DNA of 64,000 nucleotides, taken from NCBI RefSeq assembly GCF_019443085.1, contig NZ_JAHZIL010000002.1, forward strand, positions 62,001 through 126,000, written 5' to 3'. The translations under genes and the position numbers were made by a program. The stretch's first letter is position 1. Each line of letters opens with the position of its first letter. Positions 47,371-55,922 of this stretch are shown piece after piece. The notes beneath the pieces are model-generated. The model saw nothing but the letters and a program-made list of their open reading frames with translations. It did not search any database and had not been told where the DNA came from. The stretch is from Marinobacter sp. F4218 (GTDB lineage: Bacteria; Pseudomonadota; Gammaproteobacteria; Pseudomonadales; Oleiphilaceae).

Positions 47371-48150
47371 TTATCGGTAGTTCGCGAGGATGGCTTCCAG
47401 TTCGCCGTTCTCGCGAATGTCTTTAAGTTCGGCGTTGAAGGCCTCGGCAAAGTCCTGCCAGTCTTTTCGGAGCATAAGACGGAACCCCACCTTGCTGATA
47501 CCCTCACGGGTGCTCCGGAAGCGATCCTGGAGCCCCTCCCGGCGAAGGATCCACTGGCCGACCAGTCTATCGGCGATGGCAGCGTCAAAGCGTTCACCGT
47601 GCAGCACAAACGTGAACATATCCCGATCCCGGGAAACATCGAAACGCTGGATGGTTCCCGCATCAAAATGTTCCTGCAGGAGGGGGTACTGGTAACCGAG
47701 ATGGGTAACGACGGTCTTTGAGAAAAGATCCTCTGGCGACCGGAAGGTCAGGTCGGACTCGGCGGGAATGAAGAAGACTTCCTCAATGGGCACTACCGCG
47801 TCGGTGAACAGGAAGCGCTCCGGCTCGGTGGTCCATTCGATTGCCCGGGGGGTGCCGTCAATAAAACCCTCGAGCAGCATTTCATCCACCCGTTTTCTGG
47901 GGACTTTCTCCGGCACGACCTTGTAACCGAGACGCTCTCCGATAAGCGAGACCACATCCCACATGATGCCGGAGGGTTGGCTCTCGTTTACGATGAGGTA
48001 CGGTGGATAGCCATTCGGAGAGACATTGAAATGGAAGGTTTTACTGTCTGCGGCGGCGATGGCTTCGGAACTGAGGGTCACGGCCCAGATTAAAAGTGCG
48101 GCGAGTTGCACGGCAGGAATCAATCGGCGAGACCGTTTTCGCATCATCAT
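47371..48150 (-). CDS. Periplasmic solute-binding protein (family 3 type)
   Basis: The first of three adjacent ATG codons at 48150 has AAAGAG upstream. 259 residues with a signal peptide (LAALLIWAVTLSSEAIAA). The mature protein has the PBP2 pattern: FNVSPNGYPPYLIV, SGIMWDVVSLIGERLGY, FIDGTPRAIEWTTEPERFLFTDAV and YDAAIADR-like DAAIADRLV. No permease or ATPase of its own is next to it; the ABC system ending nine bases away is of another type. It may be an orphan sensor or serve a transporter elsewhere. Confidence 0.82.
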   Translation of the reverse strand: MMMRKRSRRLIPAVQLAALLIWAVTLSSEAIAAADSKTFHFNVSPNGYPPYLIVNESQPSGIMWDVVSLIGERLGYKVVPEKVPRKRVDEMLLEGFIDGTPRAIEWTTEPERFLFTDAVVPIEEVFFIPAESDLTFRSPEDLFSKTVVTHLGYQYPLLQEHFDAGTIQRFDVSRDRDMFTFVLHGERFDAAIADRLVGQWILRREGLQDRFRSTREGISKVGFRLMLRKDWQDFAEAFNAELKDIRENGELEAILANYR

Positions 48151-48262
48151 GCAGGACTCTTTACTGTGTAAAGTTGTACCCGGCTTACTCCCTGCCAGTG
48201 TGGCCACAATTGTTACGCTTTTGTTAGATAAATTCAATCATTGTTTTGTCTGCAAGTGACTG

Positions 48263-48288
48263 AAAAAAGGGGCCCTCGCTGGGACCCC
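48263..48288 (-). terminator. Terminator after the iron-alcohol dehydrogenase gene
   Basis: Minus-strand stem GGGGTCCC / GGGCCCC with one bulge and a five-base loop, followed by TTTTTT (48268-48263). Confidence 0.85.
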
Positions 48289-48296
48289 GTCTTGAG

Positions 48297-49484
48297 TTAT
48301 GCCCAGGCCCGTCGCAAAACCGCGCGGGCGTCTTCCAGGGTAACTTCCTTCGGGTTGAACATGATTGATCCATCGTCCAGAGCCATCTCGGCAATGTGAT
48401 CGAGCTGTTCTTCCTGCACCTTGCCGGTTTCCTTGAGCGTGCGTGGCAACTGGCAGCGCTTGTACAACTGATCCCGGAGCTTCCGAAGGGCAGAGATGCT
48501 GGCCTCGGCGCGGCGGCTGGACGGTGTGGCGGAGTAGACCTCGGGCCCTTCAAGGTAAAGCAGGAGTTCGCCCAGCGGGGCGCGAATTTCTTCAAGGTTG
48601 TACTCAAGCACGTAGGGCAGATACAGGCTCATGCACAGGCCATGGGGAAGGTGACAGATGGCACCGGTCGCATGCCCAAGGGCATGCACCAGGCCCACCA
48701 TGGAGTTGGAAAACGCGATGCCGGCCATCGTTGACGCCTGGGCCAGTTCCAGGCGGCCGTCGGTGTCTTTGGGGTTGTCCATGACATGCAGCAGGGAGTG
48801 GCTGATCTTCTTCACCGCTGCGGTGGCGTAGGCATCACTGAGCGGATTCTTGGCCATGCAGGTGAAGGCCTCGGTGGCGTGTGTCATGGCATCCATCGCT
48901 GTGGCCGCGGTGATGTGCGGCGGCAGCGTCAGGGTCATTCTTGGATCAATAATGGCGGCATTGGGCAGCAGGAAGGATGAGGTGAAGGGCAGTTTGACGC
49001 CCTTGGCCTCGTCTGTAATGACGGCGACAGAGGTGACTTCCGAGCCCGTGCCCGCGGTTGTCGGCACAACAAAGAATGGCTTTAGTGGATGCTTGATGAT
49101 CCCGGCGCCACTGTATTTGGCGATATTGTCGCCACCTTCGGACACCAGAATGTTTACGGCCTTGCCGGTATCGATGGCGGAGCCACCGCCAACAGCGATG
49201 ATCGAGTCACATTTTTCCTGGCGGTAAATGCCGGCGATGTCCCGGACGACTGTGGTCGAGGAGTCCGGAGGCACGTCATCGTAAATGCTGACAATTTCCA
49301 GACCACTTTCCTCGCACGCCGCGATGACAGGGTCGAGCAGGCCGGCGGCTCGGACACCCTTGTCCGTCACAATCATGGGTCGTTTCGCTGCCAGTCCGGT
49401 CAATTCGTAGGGGATATGCTCCAGGGCTGACTTGCCGGCGATGACTTTTACCGGACAAAAGAACTCATAGTATTTGTTGGTCAT
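48297..49484 (-). CDS. Iron-containing alcohol dehydrogenase
   Basis: 395 residues of the Fe-ADH fold: NAD(P)-binding GGGSAIDTGKAV, VPTTAGTGSEVTSVAVIT, and metal residues in MDAMTHATEAFT, GLVHALGHATGA and CHLPHGL. Group III type, which oxidises or reduces aliphatic alcohols or aldehydes. Its ATG overlaps the stop of the preceding SCP2-like gene (TAATG), so the pair is co-translated; the operon has a palindromic upstream element. Lipid-alcohol metabolism is a reasonable guess only. Confidence 0.93.
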   Translation of the reverse strand: MTNKYYEFFCPVKVIAGKSALEHIPYELTGLAAKRPMIVTDKGVRAAGLLDPVIAACEESGLEIVSIYDDVPPDSSTTVVRDIAGIYRQEKCDSIIAVGGGSAIDTGKAVNILVSEGGDNIAKYSGAGIIKHPLKPFFVVPTTAGTGSEVTSVAVITDEAKGVKLPFTSSFLLPNAAIIDPRMTLTLPPHITAATAMDAMTHATEAFTCMAKNPLSDAYATAAVKKISHSLLHVMDNPKDTDGRLELAQASTMAGIAFSNSMVGLVHALGHATGAICHLPHGLCMSLYLPYVLEYNLEEIRAPLGELLLYLEGPEVYSATPSSRRAEASISALRKLRDQLYKRCQLPRTLKETGKVQEEQLDHIAEMALDDGSIMFNPKEVTLEDARAVLRRAWA

Positions 49485-50038
49485 TACGCTCTCACCGTCT
49501 CAACGAAATTGGTAGCAACCTTCAGGTAGATTCTTGCCGCGCTGATCAGCTTTTCCGGCAGGTGAAGGTTGGCGGGGTATTCCTTTACCGCCCTTTGGGC
49601 AATCAGTTTTGGAAGAATAAATGACTCAAGCCGGTTCAACACGCGGGTCATGCGAACGGCGTAGCTGATATCGCCATCAACGAGCATGCGGTCGTTGGCA
49701 AAGGCTACGGATGTCTTTTCCTGGAACGAGAGCACCAGAAAGGCGTGGGCGATGTGTTTGAACTGGATTGACAGGTCGATCGGTCGGGGCGCCGAGTCGC
49801 CATGAAAATGGAAACGGCCGAGGCCGGTATGCTCGACAATCAGTCGCGGCCCATCCGGCATGACCATCATCTCGAAGAGAAACCCTTCGGGCAGGGCCCG
49901 GGCCTCATTTTTGACCGAATCATCCACTTCACTCACTGCCTGCAACGCACGTCCCATCACCTGGAACATCATCTCCACGTACAGGCGACGAGCCTGGAAA
50001 ATCATCGGCTGGATACGTTTCGCTAGCATGGCCGTCAT
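49484..50038 (-). CDS. SCP2-like protein co-translated with the alcohol dehydrogenase
   Basis: 184 residues with no signal peptide. The middle and end resemble a sterol-carrier/UbiJ-like lipid-binding domain: FHFHGDSAPRPIDLSIQFKH, then SVAFANDRMLVDGDISYAV, with the typical order of a short beta sheet and the V-x-GD element. The first 45 residues are helical and Met-rich. It is the first gene of an operon with the iron-alcohol dehydrogenase. It could present a long-chain alcohol or lipid. The SCP2 call is my reading and would benefit from a profile search. Confidence 0.5.
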   Translation of the reverse strand: MTAMLAKRIQPMIFQARRLYVEMMFQVMGRALQAVSEVDDSVKNEARALPEGFLFEMMVMPDGPRLIVEHTGLGRFHFHGDSAPRPIDLSIQFKHIAHAFLVLSFQEKTSVAFANDRMLVDGDISYAVRMTRVLNRLESFILPKLIAQRAVKEYPANLHLPEKLISAARIYLKVATNFVETVRA

Positions 50039-50063
50039 CCATTTGTTGTTGGTGTAACCTGAT

Positions 50064-50085
50064 TTTTAGAGTTAATGCTCTAAAA
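50064..50085. promoter_or_regulatory. Palindromic operator candidate upstream of the SCP2/ADH operon
   Basis: Perfect eight-base arms TTTTAGAG / CTCTAAAA separated by six bases, 26 bases upstream of the first start codon. On the minus strand it directly follows a TTGACT hexamer (50090-50085), so a regulator bound there would cover the promoter. Confidence 0.5.
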
Positions 50086-50143
50086 GTCAATGTGGCAATG
50101 ACGTTTAATCTGCGTCAGCAGGGCAAACCCGGGCGTCAGGCAT

Positions 50144-50176
50144 AAAAAAAGCCGGCGGATGGGGCTGTCCGCCGGC
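50144..50176 (-). terminator. Terminator after the M48 protease gene
   Basis: Nine-base stem GCCGGCGGA / TCCGCCGGC with an eight-base loop, followed on the minus strand by seven T (50150-50144). Confidence 0.9.
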
Positions 50177-50201
50177 TTGCTTCCGAGCAGCATGGGGCTG
50201 A

Positions 50202-51479
50202 TCAGCCGGTGAGCGCTTCCAGTTTCTGACGTGCCTCCTTGGCAACGTCGCCTCCGGCTTCGGCCGCTTTGCTGTAATAGGCTATGGCTTCATCGCGGCG
50301 ATTCTCTTTGGCAGCAATGTCGCCCAGGCGCAGGAAGGCTATGGATGTGGGGACCACCTGATTGGCGCGTTCCAGGTTGGTCCGGGCTTTATCGAGATTA
50401 TTGAGTGCCAGCGCGTTCAGGCCGTTGTACAGCCGGTAAACGAACATTTCAGGGTAAAGGGAAACGGCTTTCTCAAAATCCGCCGAGGCTTGCTCAAGTT
50501 TCTTCTGTTCCTGGTAAATGCGGCCTCGCAGGCTGTAGAACAGGGCCTCATCCGGAGCCAGGCGAATGGCCTCGGTGATGTTCTCAAGCGCCGCTTTCAT
50601 GTCCCCGTCAGAGGCCAGTTTCATTGCCTTCTCATGGGCATCATAGGCTGGCTGGAGCTTGCGGAGGGTTGCCAGTTTGCGTTCAAAAACGTCTTCCCCA
50701 CGGTAGCCTCCGGCACCGACTTTATTGACGAGTTCCCGATTCTTCTGGACCCGCTTCGCCGAGGGCGGGTGAGTGGCAAACATGCCCTGGATAAAGTCGC
50801 TCTCCTTGCCCTCGGACAGTTCCAGGAACAACTGCTGAAGCTCAACGGCCGCGGTCGGGTCGTAGCCAGCTTTTTTCATGTACAGAATGCCGTAGTAATC
50901 CGATTCCAGTTCATCGGACTGGCTGTATTGCGCAAGCGCCAGCTGGGCGCCCACGGCGGCGCCACCCATGAGCAGGCCCGCCCACTCATTGTCGGAGAGA
51001 GCAAATCCCAGTCCGGCAACTCCGGCGCTGATCAGCATCCCCTGCTGCATGCGCTGGACACTGTGTCGCGCTGCTGCGTGTACAATCTCATGGCCGATCA
51101 CCGAGGCCAGTTGGGCTTCGTCGTCCAGTTCGGTCAACAGGCCGCGGTTGATGGCGATTTTGCCGCCGGGGAGCGCCCAGGCATTGGGCACGCTGCTGTT
51201 CAGGATCGCAAATTCATAGGGAAGGTCCGGTCGGTCACTGACCTGAGCCAGTTTCTGCCCCACCTCACGGACGTAGAGGGTGAGCTCCGGATCCAGGTAG
51301 AACTGACCTCCCTGGGTTTGCTGGGTAGGTGTATACTGCTCTGCACCCATGGCCAGCTCCTGATTTTCATCAATCAGGGACAACTGGCTCTCGCCGGTCA
51401 CCGGATTGACGGAGCAGCCAGTCACGGCCAGAGCCAGCACCAGCAGCATTACGCAACGTTTCAATACGAACTGATTCAC
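50202..51479 (-). CDS. M48-family zinc metalloprotease lipoprotein with TPR repeats
   Basis: 425 residues with a lipobox (VTGC, Cys22). The zinc site is HEIVH at 130-134, with the third ligand likely in the later ELESDYYG element (glutamate). The C-terminal half (about 265-425) is a run of TPR-like helices (AAYSKAAEAG-like YYSKAAEAGG). This matches BepA/YfgC and related envelope proteases that watch over outer-membrane assembly. In position and order it is alone. The start MNQFVLKRCVML is preceded by AAGGGAG. Confidence 0.92.
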   Translation of the reverse strand: MNQFVLKRCVMLLVLALAVTGCSVNPVTGESQLSLIDENQELAMGAEQYTPTQQTQGGQFYLDPELTLYVREVGQKLAQVSDRPDLPYEFAILNSSVPNAWALPGGKIAINRGLLTELDDEAQLASVIGHEIVHAAARHSVQRMQQGMLISAGVAGLGFALSDNEWAGLLMGGAAVGAQLALAQYSQSDELESDYYGILYMKKAGYDPTAAVELQQLFLELSEGKESDFIQGMFATHPPSAKRVQKNRELVNKVGAGGYRGEDVFERKLATLRKLQPAYDAHEKAMKLASDGDMKAALENITEAIRLAPDEALFYSLRGRIYQEQKKLEQASADFEKAVSLYPEMFVYRLYNGLNALALNNLDKARTNLERANQVVPTSIAFLRLGDIAAKENRRDEAIAYYSKAAEAGGDVAKEARQKLEALTG

Positions 51480-51640
51480 ACGGAACTCCCTTCACGGCAT
51501 TTCGCAACGTTATAGCACATCATTGCACGGCTTTGGTTGGCTGGAAATCCCCCTGGTTGTGGTGACGCCACCGACCTTAGCGTATTATAAGTATCTGTTC
51601 CCTCGACGTTTCACTCCGAATTCTGGCTCTAAGGCGTTAC

Positions 51641-52381
51641 ATGAGTAATTTCCTCGAACTGATCGCATTACTCTGGTTTCTGCTCTGTTGGCTGGGCTAC
51701 AGCCATTACTCCAAGCGCCGGGCCGGAGATCGGCCGTGTCTTTCCAATACCCTCGATCTGTATCGGGAGGACTGGATGCGCGTGATGCTTCGGCGCGAAA
51801 ACCGCATTGCCGACGCCTCGGTGGTCGGTAACCTGGAGCGCAACGGGGCGTTTTTTGCCTCCAGCTGTTTGCTGATCCTGGCCGGTATCATCACCGCCCT
51901 CGGTTATACCCAGGAAGTTATGGAGGTGTTCAGCACCATGCCGTTCGGTACCCTACCGAGCCGCGAAGTCTGGGAACTGAGGATGGTGGTCTTGCTGGTG
52001 GTCTTCATTTACGCCTTCTTCAAGTTCACCTGGTCCATGCGGATGTACAATTTCGTGTCGGTGATGGTCGGCAGCGCTCCACCACCGGATGACACCAAAA
52101 CCAGCCCGGCTGGTCGCGAGGCGTTTGCCCGCAGCGCCGGGAATGTCTGTAATCTTGCAGGCGATGCCTTCAACCTCGGATTGCGGTCATACTACTACGC
52201 CCTTGCCGTGGTCGGCTGGTTCATCCATCCGGTTGTCTTTATGGCCGCCTCTACACTGGTCGTGGTTGTTCTTTATCGGCGGGAATTCTGCTCCGACGCG
52301 CTCTTTGCGTTGCGCTCGGGCAAAGTGTTCGAGGAACCGGTGCCGGGTAAGTCCGAGAAAAATGAAAAGTCCAATTCTTGA
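51641..52381 (+). CDS. DUF599 membrane protein
   Basis: 246 residues with four membrane segments (about 5-20, 72-93, 113-133, 185-215). The start and the element WMRVMLRRENRIADASVVGNLERNGAFFAS, with the later FKFTWSMRMYNFVSVMVG, are the DUF599 pattern. Function unknown. It is followed after 18 bases by two thioesterase genes and may share their transcript. Confidence 0.85.
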   Translation: MSNFLELIALLWFLLCWLGYSHYSKRRAGDRPCLSNTLDLYREDWMRVMLRRENRIADASVVGNLERNGAFFASSCLLILAGIITALGYTQEVMEVFSTMPFGTLPSREVWELRMVVLLVVFIYAFFKFTWSMRMYNFVSVMVGSAPPPDDTKTSPAGREAFARSAGNVCNLAGDAFNLGLRSYYYALAVVGWFIHPVVFMAASTLVVVVLYRREFCSDALFALRSGKVFEEPVPGKSEKNEKSNS

Positions 52382-52399
52382 CTCACAGGTTTGTCCTGA

Positions 52400-52870
52400 A
52401 TGAACGATGCTATCCGCCTAAACCGGGTTACCCGGTTCATTGATACCCTCAAGCAGGCCCAGGAGTTGGGCCTGTCGGTAATCGAGGCCAGGGAAGGGAG
52501 CCTCACCCTGTGCCTGCCCTATAGCGACCGGATCATCGGGAACCCCGATACCGGCGTCATCCACGGTGGCGCGATCACCACGCTCATGGACACGGCGTCA
52601 GGGTCGGTCATTCTCTGCGCGCTGGATGACTTCGAGCTATGCCCGACACTGGACCTTCGGGTGGATTACATGCGACCGGCAGAGCCCCACAAGCCGGTCT
52701 ATGCCCGAGCGGAAACCTACAAGGTCACCCGCAATATCATCTTCACCCGCTGCGAGGCCTACCAGAAAGGTGGGGAGACCATCGCCAACTGCGTCGGCAC
52801 CTTCATGCGTATCGGAAAGGAGGCCTCGCCCAAGCACTACCGTGATCTGATCACCGGAGGTGGCGAATGA
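52400..52870 (+). CDS. Hotdog-fold thioesterase (PaaI type)
   Basis: 156 residues. The active helix of the fold is visible as GVIHGGAITTLMDTASG (His/Gly and Asp), preceded by the short beta start typical of PaaI. Strand elements LDLRVDYMRPAEP and ARAETYKVTRNI follow. Such enzymes hydrolyse acyl-CoA thioesters. It overlaps the next gene by four bases. Confidence 0.88.
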   Translation: MNDAIRLNRVTRFIDTLKQAQELGLSVIEAREGSLTLCLPYSDRIIGNPDTGVIHGGAITTLMDTASGSVILCALDDFELCPTLDLRVDYMRPAEPHKPVYARAETYKVTRNIIFTRCEAYQKGGETIANCVGTFMRIGKEASPKHYRDLITGGGE

Positions 52871-53301
52871 CCGATCCCGAAATCTACCGCTACACGCGGG
52901 AATCCGGCGATTTTTCCCGCCTGCTGCAAAGCATTCCGTACGCCACCTTCATCGGGCTGGAGTGTGACCAGTTTGGCGATGACCTGATCTTCCGCCTGCC
53001 GAAAAAGGAGGAAAACCTGGGTAACCCGATTCTGCCGGCGATACATGGTGGTGTGATCGGTGGATTTATGGAACTGTCGGCTGCGATCTACCTGATGATG
53101 TCACAGGACAGCATGCGTATGCCCCGCATCGTGGATTTTTCGCTGGATTACCTGCGGGCCGGCCTGAACCGCGAAACCTACGCAGAATGCCGTCTCACCC
53201 GCCAGGGCAATCGTGTTGCCAATGTCATGGTCACCGCGTGGCAGAAATCCCGTTCCCAGCCTATTGCCACGGCGCGCGCCCACTTTCTCATGGAAGACTG
53301 A
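52867..53301 (+). CDS. Second hotdog-fold thioesterase (PaaI type)
   Basis: 144 residues. The helix is LPAIHGGVIGGFMELSAAIYLMM with a Glu where the previous gene has Asp, then VDFSLDYLRAGLN and a final AHFLM element. ATGA overlap with the preceding gene means co-translation, and the two proteins may form mixed oligomers, a point that is inference. The space after it leads to the htpG promoter. Confidence 0.88.
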   Translation: MTDPEIYRYTRESGDFSRLLQSIPYATFIGLECDQFGDDLIFRLPKKEENLGNPILPAIHGGVIGGFMELSAAIYLMMSQDSMRMPRIVDFSLDYLRAGLNRETYAECRLTRQGNRVANVMVTAWQKSRSQPIATARAHFLMED

Positions 53302-53320
53302 TTTCCCCACGCGGCCGGGG

Positions 53321-53348
53321 CTTGAAAAGCTCTGGCACGCCCCCACTT
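53321..53348 (+). promoter_or_regulatory. Sigma-32-type heat-shock promoter of htpG
   Basis: CTTGAAA (53321-53327), 13-base spacer, CCCCACTT (53341-53348), very near the heat-shock consensus CTTGAAA-N13/14-CCCCATNT. It stands in the 219-base gap before htpG, giving a long leader of about 165 bases. Confidence 0.8.
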
Positions 53349-53520
53349 TTGCAGCAAGACAAAAAATCCGTGCTGAAGCAAGCACAGAGGTTTTGCTGAA
53401 ACTCGCTGCGAATACGCCCTTGTGCGCTCGGCTCTGCCAGACACGGCTCCGCTCGGTTTTGGAAAAACCTCTGCACTTCCTTCTCTGAACTGTGAGTTAA
53501 AATCAGGAGATTTAGACGCC

Positions 53521-55413
53521 ATGACGGTTGAGTCGCAAAAAGAGACCCTGGGTTTTCAGACCGAAGTGAAGCAGCTGCTTCACCTGATGATCCACTCCCT
53601 CTATTCCAACAAGGAAATCTTCCTTCGTGAGCTGATTTCGAACGCCTCGGACGCCGAGGACAAACTGCGCTTTGCCGCCTTGAAGGACGACAGTCTGTAC
53701 GAGGGCGATCCGGAGCTGAAAATCCGGTTGGACTACGACAAAGAGGCGAACACCATCACGCTGACGGACAACGGCATCGGCATGACCCGCGACGACGTCG
53801 TCCAGAATCTCGGCACCATTGCTCGTTCAGGTACCGCGGAATTCCTCAAGCAGCTCTCCGGGGACGAGAAGAAGGACAGCAAACTGATTGGTCAGTTCGG
53901 TGTTGGTTTCTACTCTTCCTTTATTGTGGCCGACAAGGTTGATGTCTTCACTCGCCGTGCAGGCGCTCCGGCGGAAGAGGGCGTGCATTGGGAGTCCAAA
54001 GGCGACGGCGAATTTTCCATCGAGCAGGTTAATCGGGAAAATCGCGGCACCGAGATTGTGATCCACCTGAAAAAGGATGCCACCGAATTTGCCGACGGCT
54101 TCCGGTTGCGCAATCTTGTGAAGAAATACTCGGATCACATTTCCTTCCCGGTGGTCATGAAATCCGAATCCGAGGACGAGGAAGAGAAGGGCAAAGACGA
54201 AACCGTCAACGACGCTACCGCTCTCTGGACCCTGCCGCGTACCGAGATCAAGGACGAAGAGTACAAGGAGTTCTACAAGCATATTGCCCACGACTTTGAG
54301 GATCCGCTGACCTGGTCCCACAACAAGGTGGAAGGCAAGCTTGATTACACCAGTCTCCTGTACATTCCGGCCCGTGCTCCGTTCGATCTTTACAACCGGG
54401 AAGCACCGCGTGGTCTGAAGCTCTATGTGCAGCGGGTTTTCATTATGGACGATGCCGAGCAGTTCCTGCCGCTGTACCTGCGGTTTGCCAAGGGTGTGAT
54501 CGATTCAAACGATCTGTCCCTGAACGTCTCCCGTGAAATTCTCCAGAATGACAGCACGGTGGAAAGTATTCGCTCCGCGCTGACCAAGCGGGTGCTGGAC
54601 ATGCTGTCCAAACTGGCCAAGAAAGACCCGGACCAGTACCAGAAGTTCTGGGGCGAGTTCGGAACCGTGCTGAAAGAAGGTCCGGCTGAAGACTTCAGCA
54701 ATCGCGAAAAGATTGCCGGCTTGCTGCGGTTTGCGTCCACCCACACTGGGGAAAGCACCCAGAACGTATCGCTGGACCAGTACATCGAGCGGATGAAAGA
54801 CGGTCAGAAGAAGATCTACTACATTACGGCCGATAACTTCATGGCGGCCAAGAGCAGCCCGCACCTGGAAGTTTTCCGCAAGAAGGGTATTGAGGTCCTG
54901 ATTCTCTCGGATCGTATCGACGAGTGGATGATGGGGTACCTGAACGAGTACGACGGCAAGCAGTTCCAGGACGTCGCGCGCGGTGACCTGGATCTCGGCG
55001 AAGTGGAAACTGAAGAGGACAAGAAGCACAAGGAAGAGGCGGCCGAGGAGCACAAGGAACTGCTGGAGCGTATCAAGACCGCCCTGGATGATCGCGTTCA
55101 GGAGGTTCGGGTTACCAACCGTCTGACCGATTCGCCAGCCTGTCTGGTTGTCGGGGACTTTGACATGGGTGCCCAGATGAAGAAGATCATGGAAGCGGCT
55201 GGCCAGAAGGTTCCCGACAGCAAGCCGATCTTTGAAATCAACGTGGACCACCCGTTGGTCCAGCGCCTGGAAAACGAAAAGGGCGAAGAGCGCTTCGGCG
55301 AGCTCTCTGCAGTACTGCTTGATCAGGCCACCCTGGCCAGTGGCGAGCAACTGCAGGATCCGGGTGCCTATGTGACCCGTCTGAACCGTCTGTTGCTGGA
55401 ACTGGCCAACTAA
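53521..55413 (+). CDS. htpG: HtpG (Hsp90 chaperone)
   Basis: The start is set at 53521, [16 protein letters not shown], with AGGAG about eleven bases upstream; the longer frame is leader. 630 residues: N-terminal GHKL ATPase ([39 protein letters not shown]), middle domain with the catalytic arginine loop ([13 protein letters not shown]) and a C-terminal dimer domain. Cytoplasmic chaperone. The heat-shock promoter upstream agrees with this role. A DUF2835 gene follows after five bases. Confidence 0.98.
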   Translation: MTVESQKETLGFQTEVKQLLHLMIHSLYSNKEIFLRELISNASDAEDKLRFAALKDDSLYEGDPELKIRLDYDKEANTITLTDNGIGMTRDDVVQNLGTIARSGTAEFLKQLSGDEKKDSKLIGQFGVGFYSSFIVADKVDVFTRRAGAPAEEGVHWESKGDGEFSIEQVNRENRGTEIVIHLKKDATEFADGFRLRNLVKKYSDHISFPVVMKSESEDEEEKGKDETVNDATALWTLPRTEIKDEEYKEFYKHIAHDFEDPLTWSHNKVEGKLDYTSLLYIPARAPFDLYNREAPRGLKLYVQRVFIMDDAEQFLPLYLRFAKGVIDSNDLSLNVSREILQNDSTVESIRSALTKRVLDMLSKLAKKDPDQYQKFWGEFGTVLKEGPAEDFSNREKIAGLLRFASTHTGESTQNVSLDQYIERMKDGQKKIYYITADNFMAAKSSPHLEVFRKKGIEVLILSDRIDEWMMGYLNEYDGKQFQDVARGDLDLGEVETEEDKKHKEEAAEEHKELLERIKTALDDRVQEVRVTNRLTDSPACLVVGDFDMGAQMKKIMEAAGQKVPDSKPIFEINVDHPLVQRLENEKGEERFGELSAVLLDQATLASGEQLQDPGAYVTRLNRLLLELAN

Positions 55414-55418
55414 GCTCT

Positions 55419-55637
55419 ATGCAGCAGATCATCGTGGATCTGAGCATCAGCCCTGATGAGTGGCTCAAACTCTATCAGGGCGTTGCCAGAGATGTTCACA
55501 CCACGGCCCGGGACGGACGCTCAGTCCGTTTCCCGGCCCGTATTCTGTCCCGCTTCTATCTCCGCGACGGTGTGCGCGGCTCCTTCCGCATTGTTTTCGA
55601 CAATCAGGGCAAGTTCGCCTCCATTGAACGGTTGTGA
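55419..55637 (+). CDS. DUF2835 protein
   Basis: 72 residues in the operon behind htpG, starting with MQQIIVDLSISPDEWLKLY and ending FRIVFDNQGKFASIERL. This is the common DUF2835 pattern of small gammaproteobacterial proteins with basic middle strands (RSVRFPARILSRF). Role unknown; its placement hints at a stress link. Confidence 0.8.
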   Translation: MQQIIVDLSISPDEWLKLYQGVARDVHTTARDGRSVRFPARILSRFYLRDGVRGSFRIVFDNQGKFASIERL

Positions 55638-55735
55638 TAGCCAATAGCTTAAAACGTATTTTCTTTCTTTGATTTATCATCAACCCGTTTTCTCAACTAT
55701 CTTAGGGATATGCACTTCAGCGAAGGAGTTGTGTG

Positions 55736-55828
55736 ATGTCCCCGTGGATGAGATCCTGGTCTGAGCAGTGGAAAAAACAGAGCAAGGTGCTGGCGGATTA
55801 TTGTGTGAACTACGCCATCTCTCAGTAA
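55736..55828 (+). CDS. Possible 30-residue small protein
   Basis: In the 285-base gap before dusC an ATG at 55736 follows AAGGAG by seven bases. The frame encodes 30 residues, MSPWMRSWSEQWKKQSK and then VLADYCVNYAISQ: Trp-rich, amphipathic, with one Cys. No known family. A transcription start for it is not visible. Only the site and the layout support it. Confidence 0.4.
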   Translation: MSPWMRSWSEQWKKQSKVLADYCVNYAISQ

Positions 55829-55922
55829 CTTCGCCGCAAGGCCGAAACCTTGCGCTTCAATCTGCCTCAGAAACTGACTACAATGCCGGCCCGCTTAATC
55901 TTTAACCACTCCCGGAGCCGAC

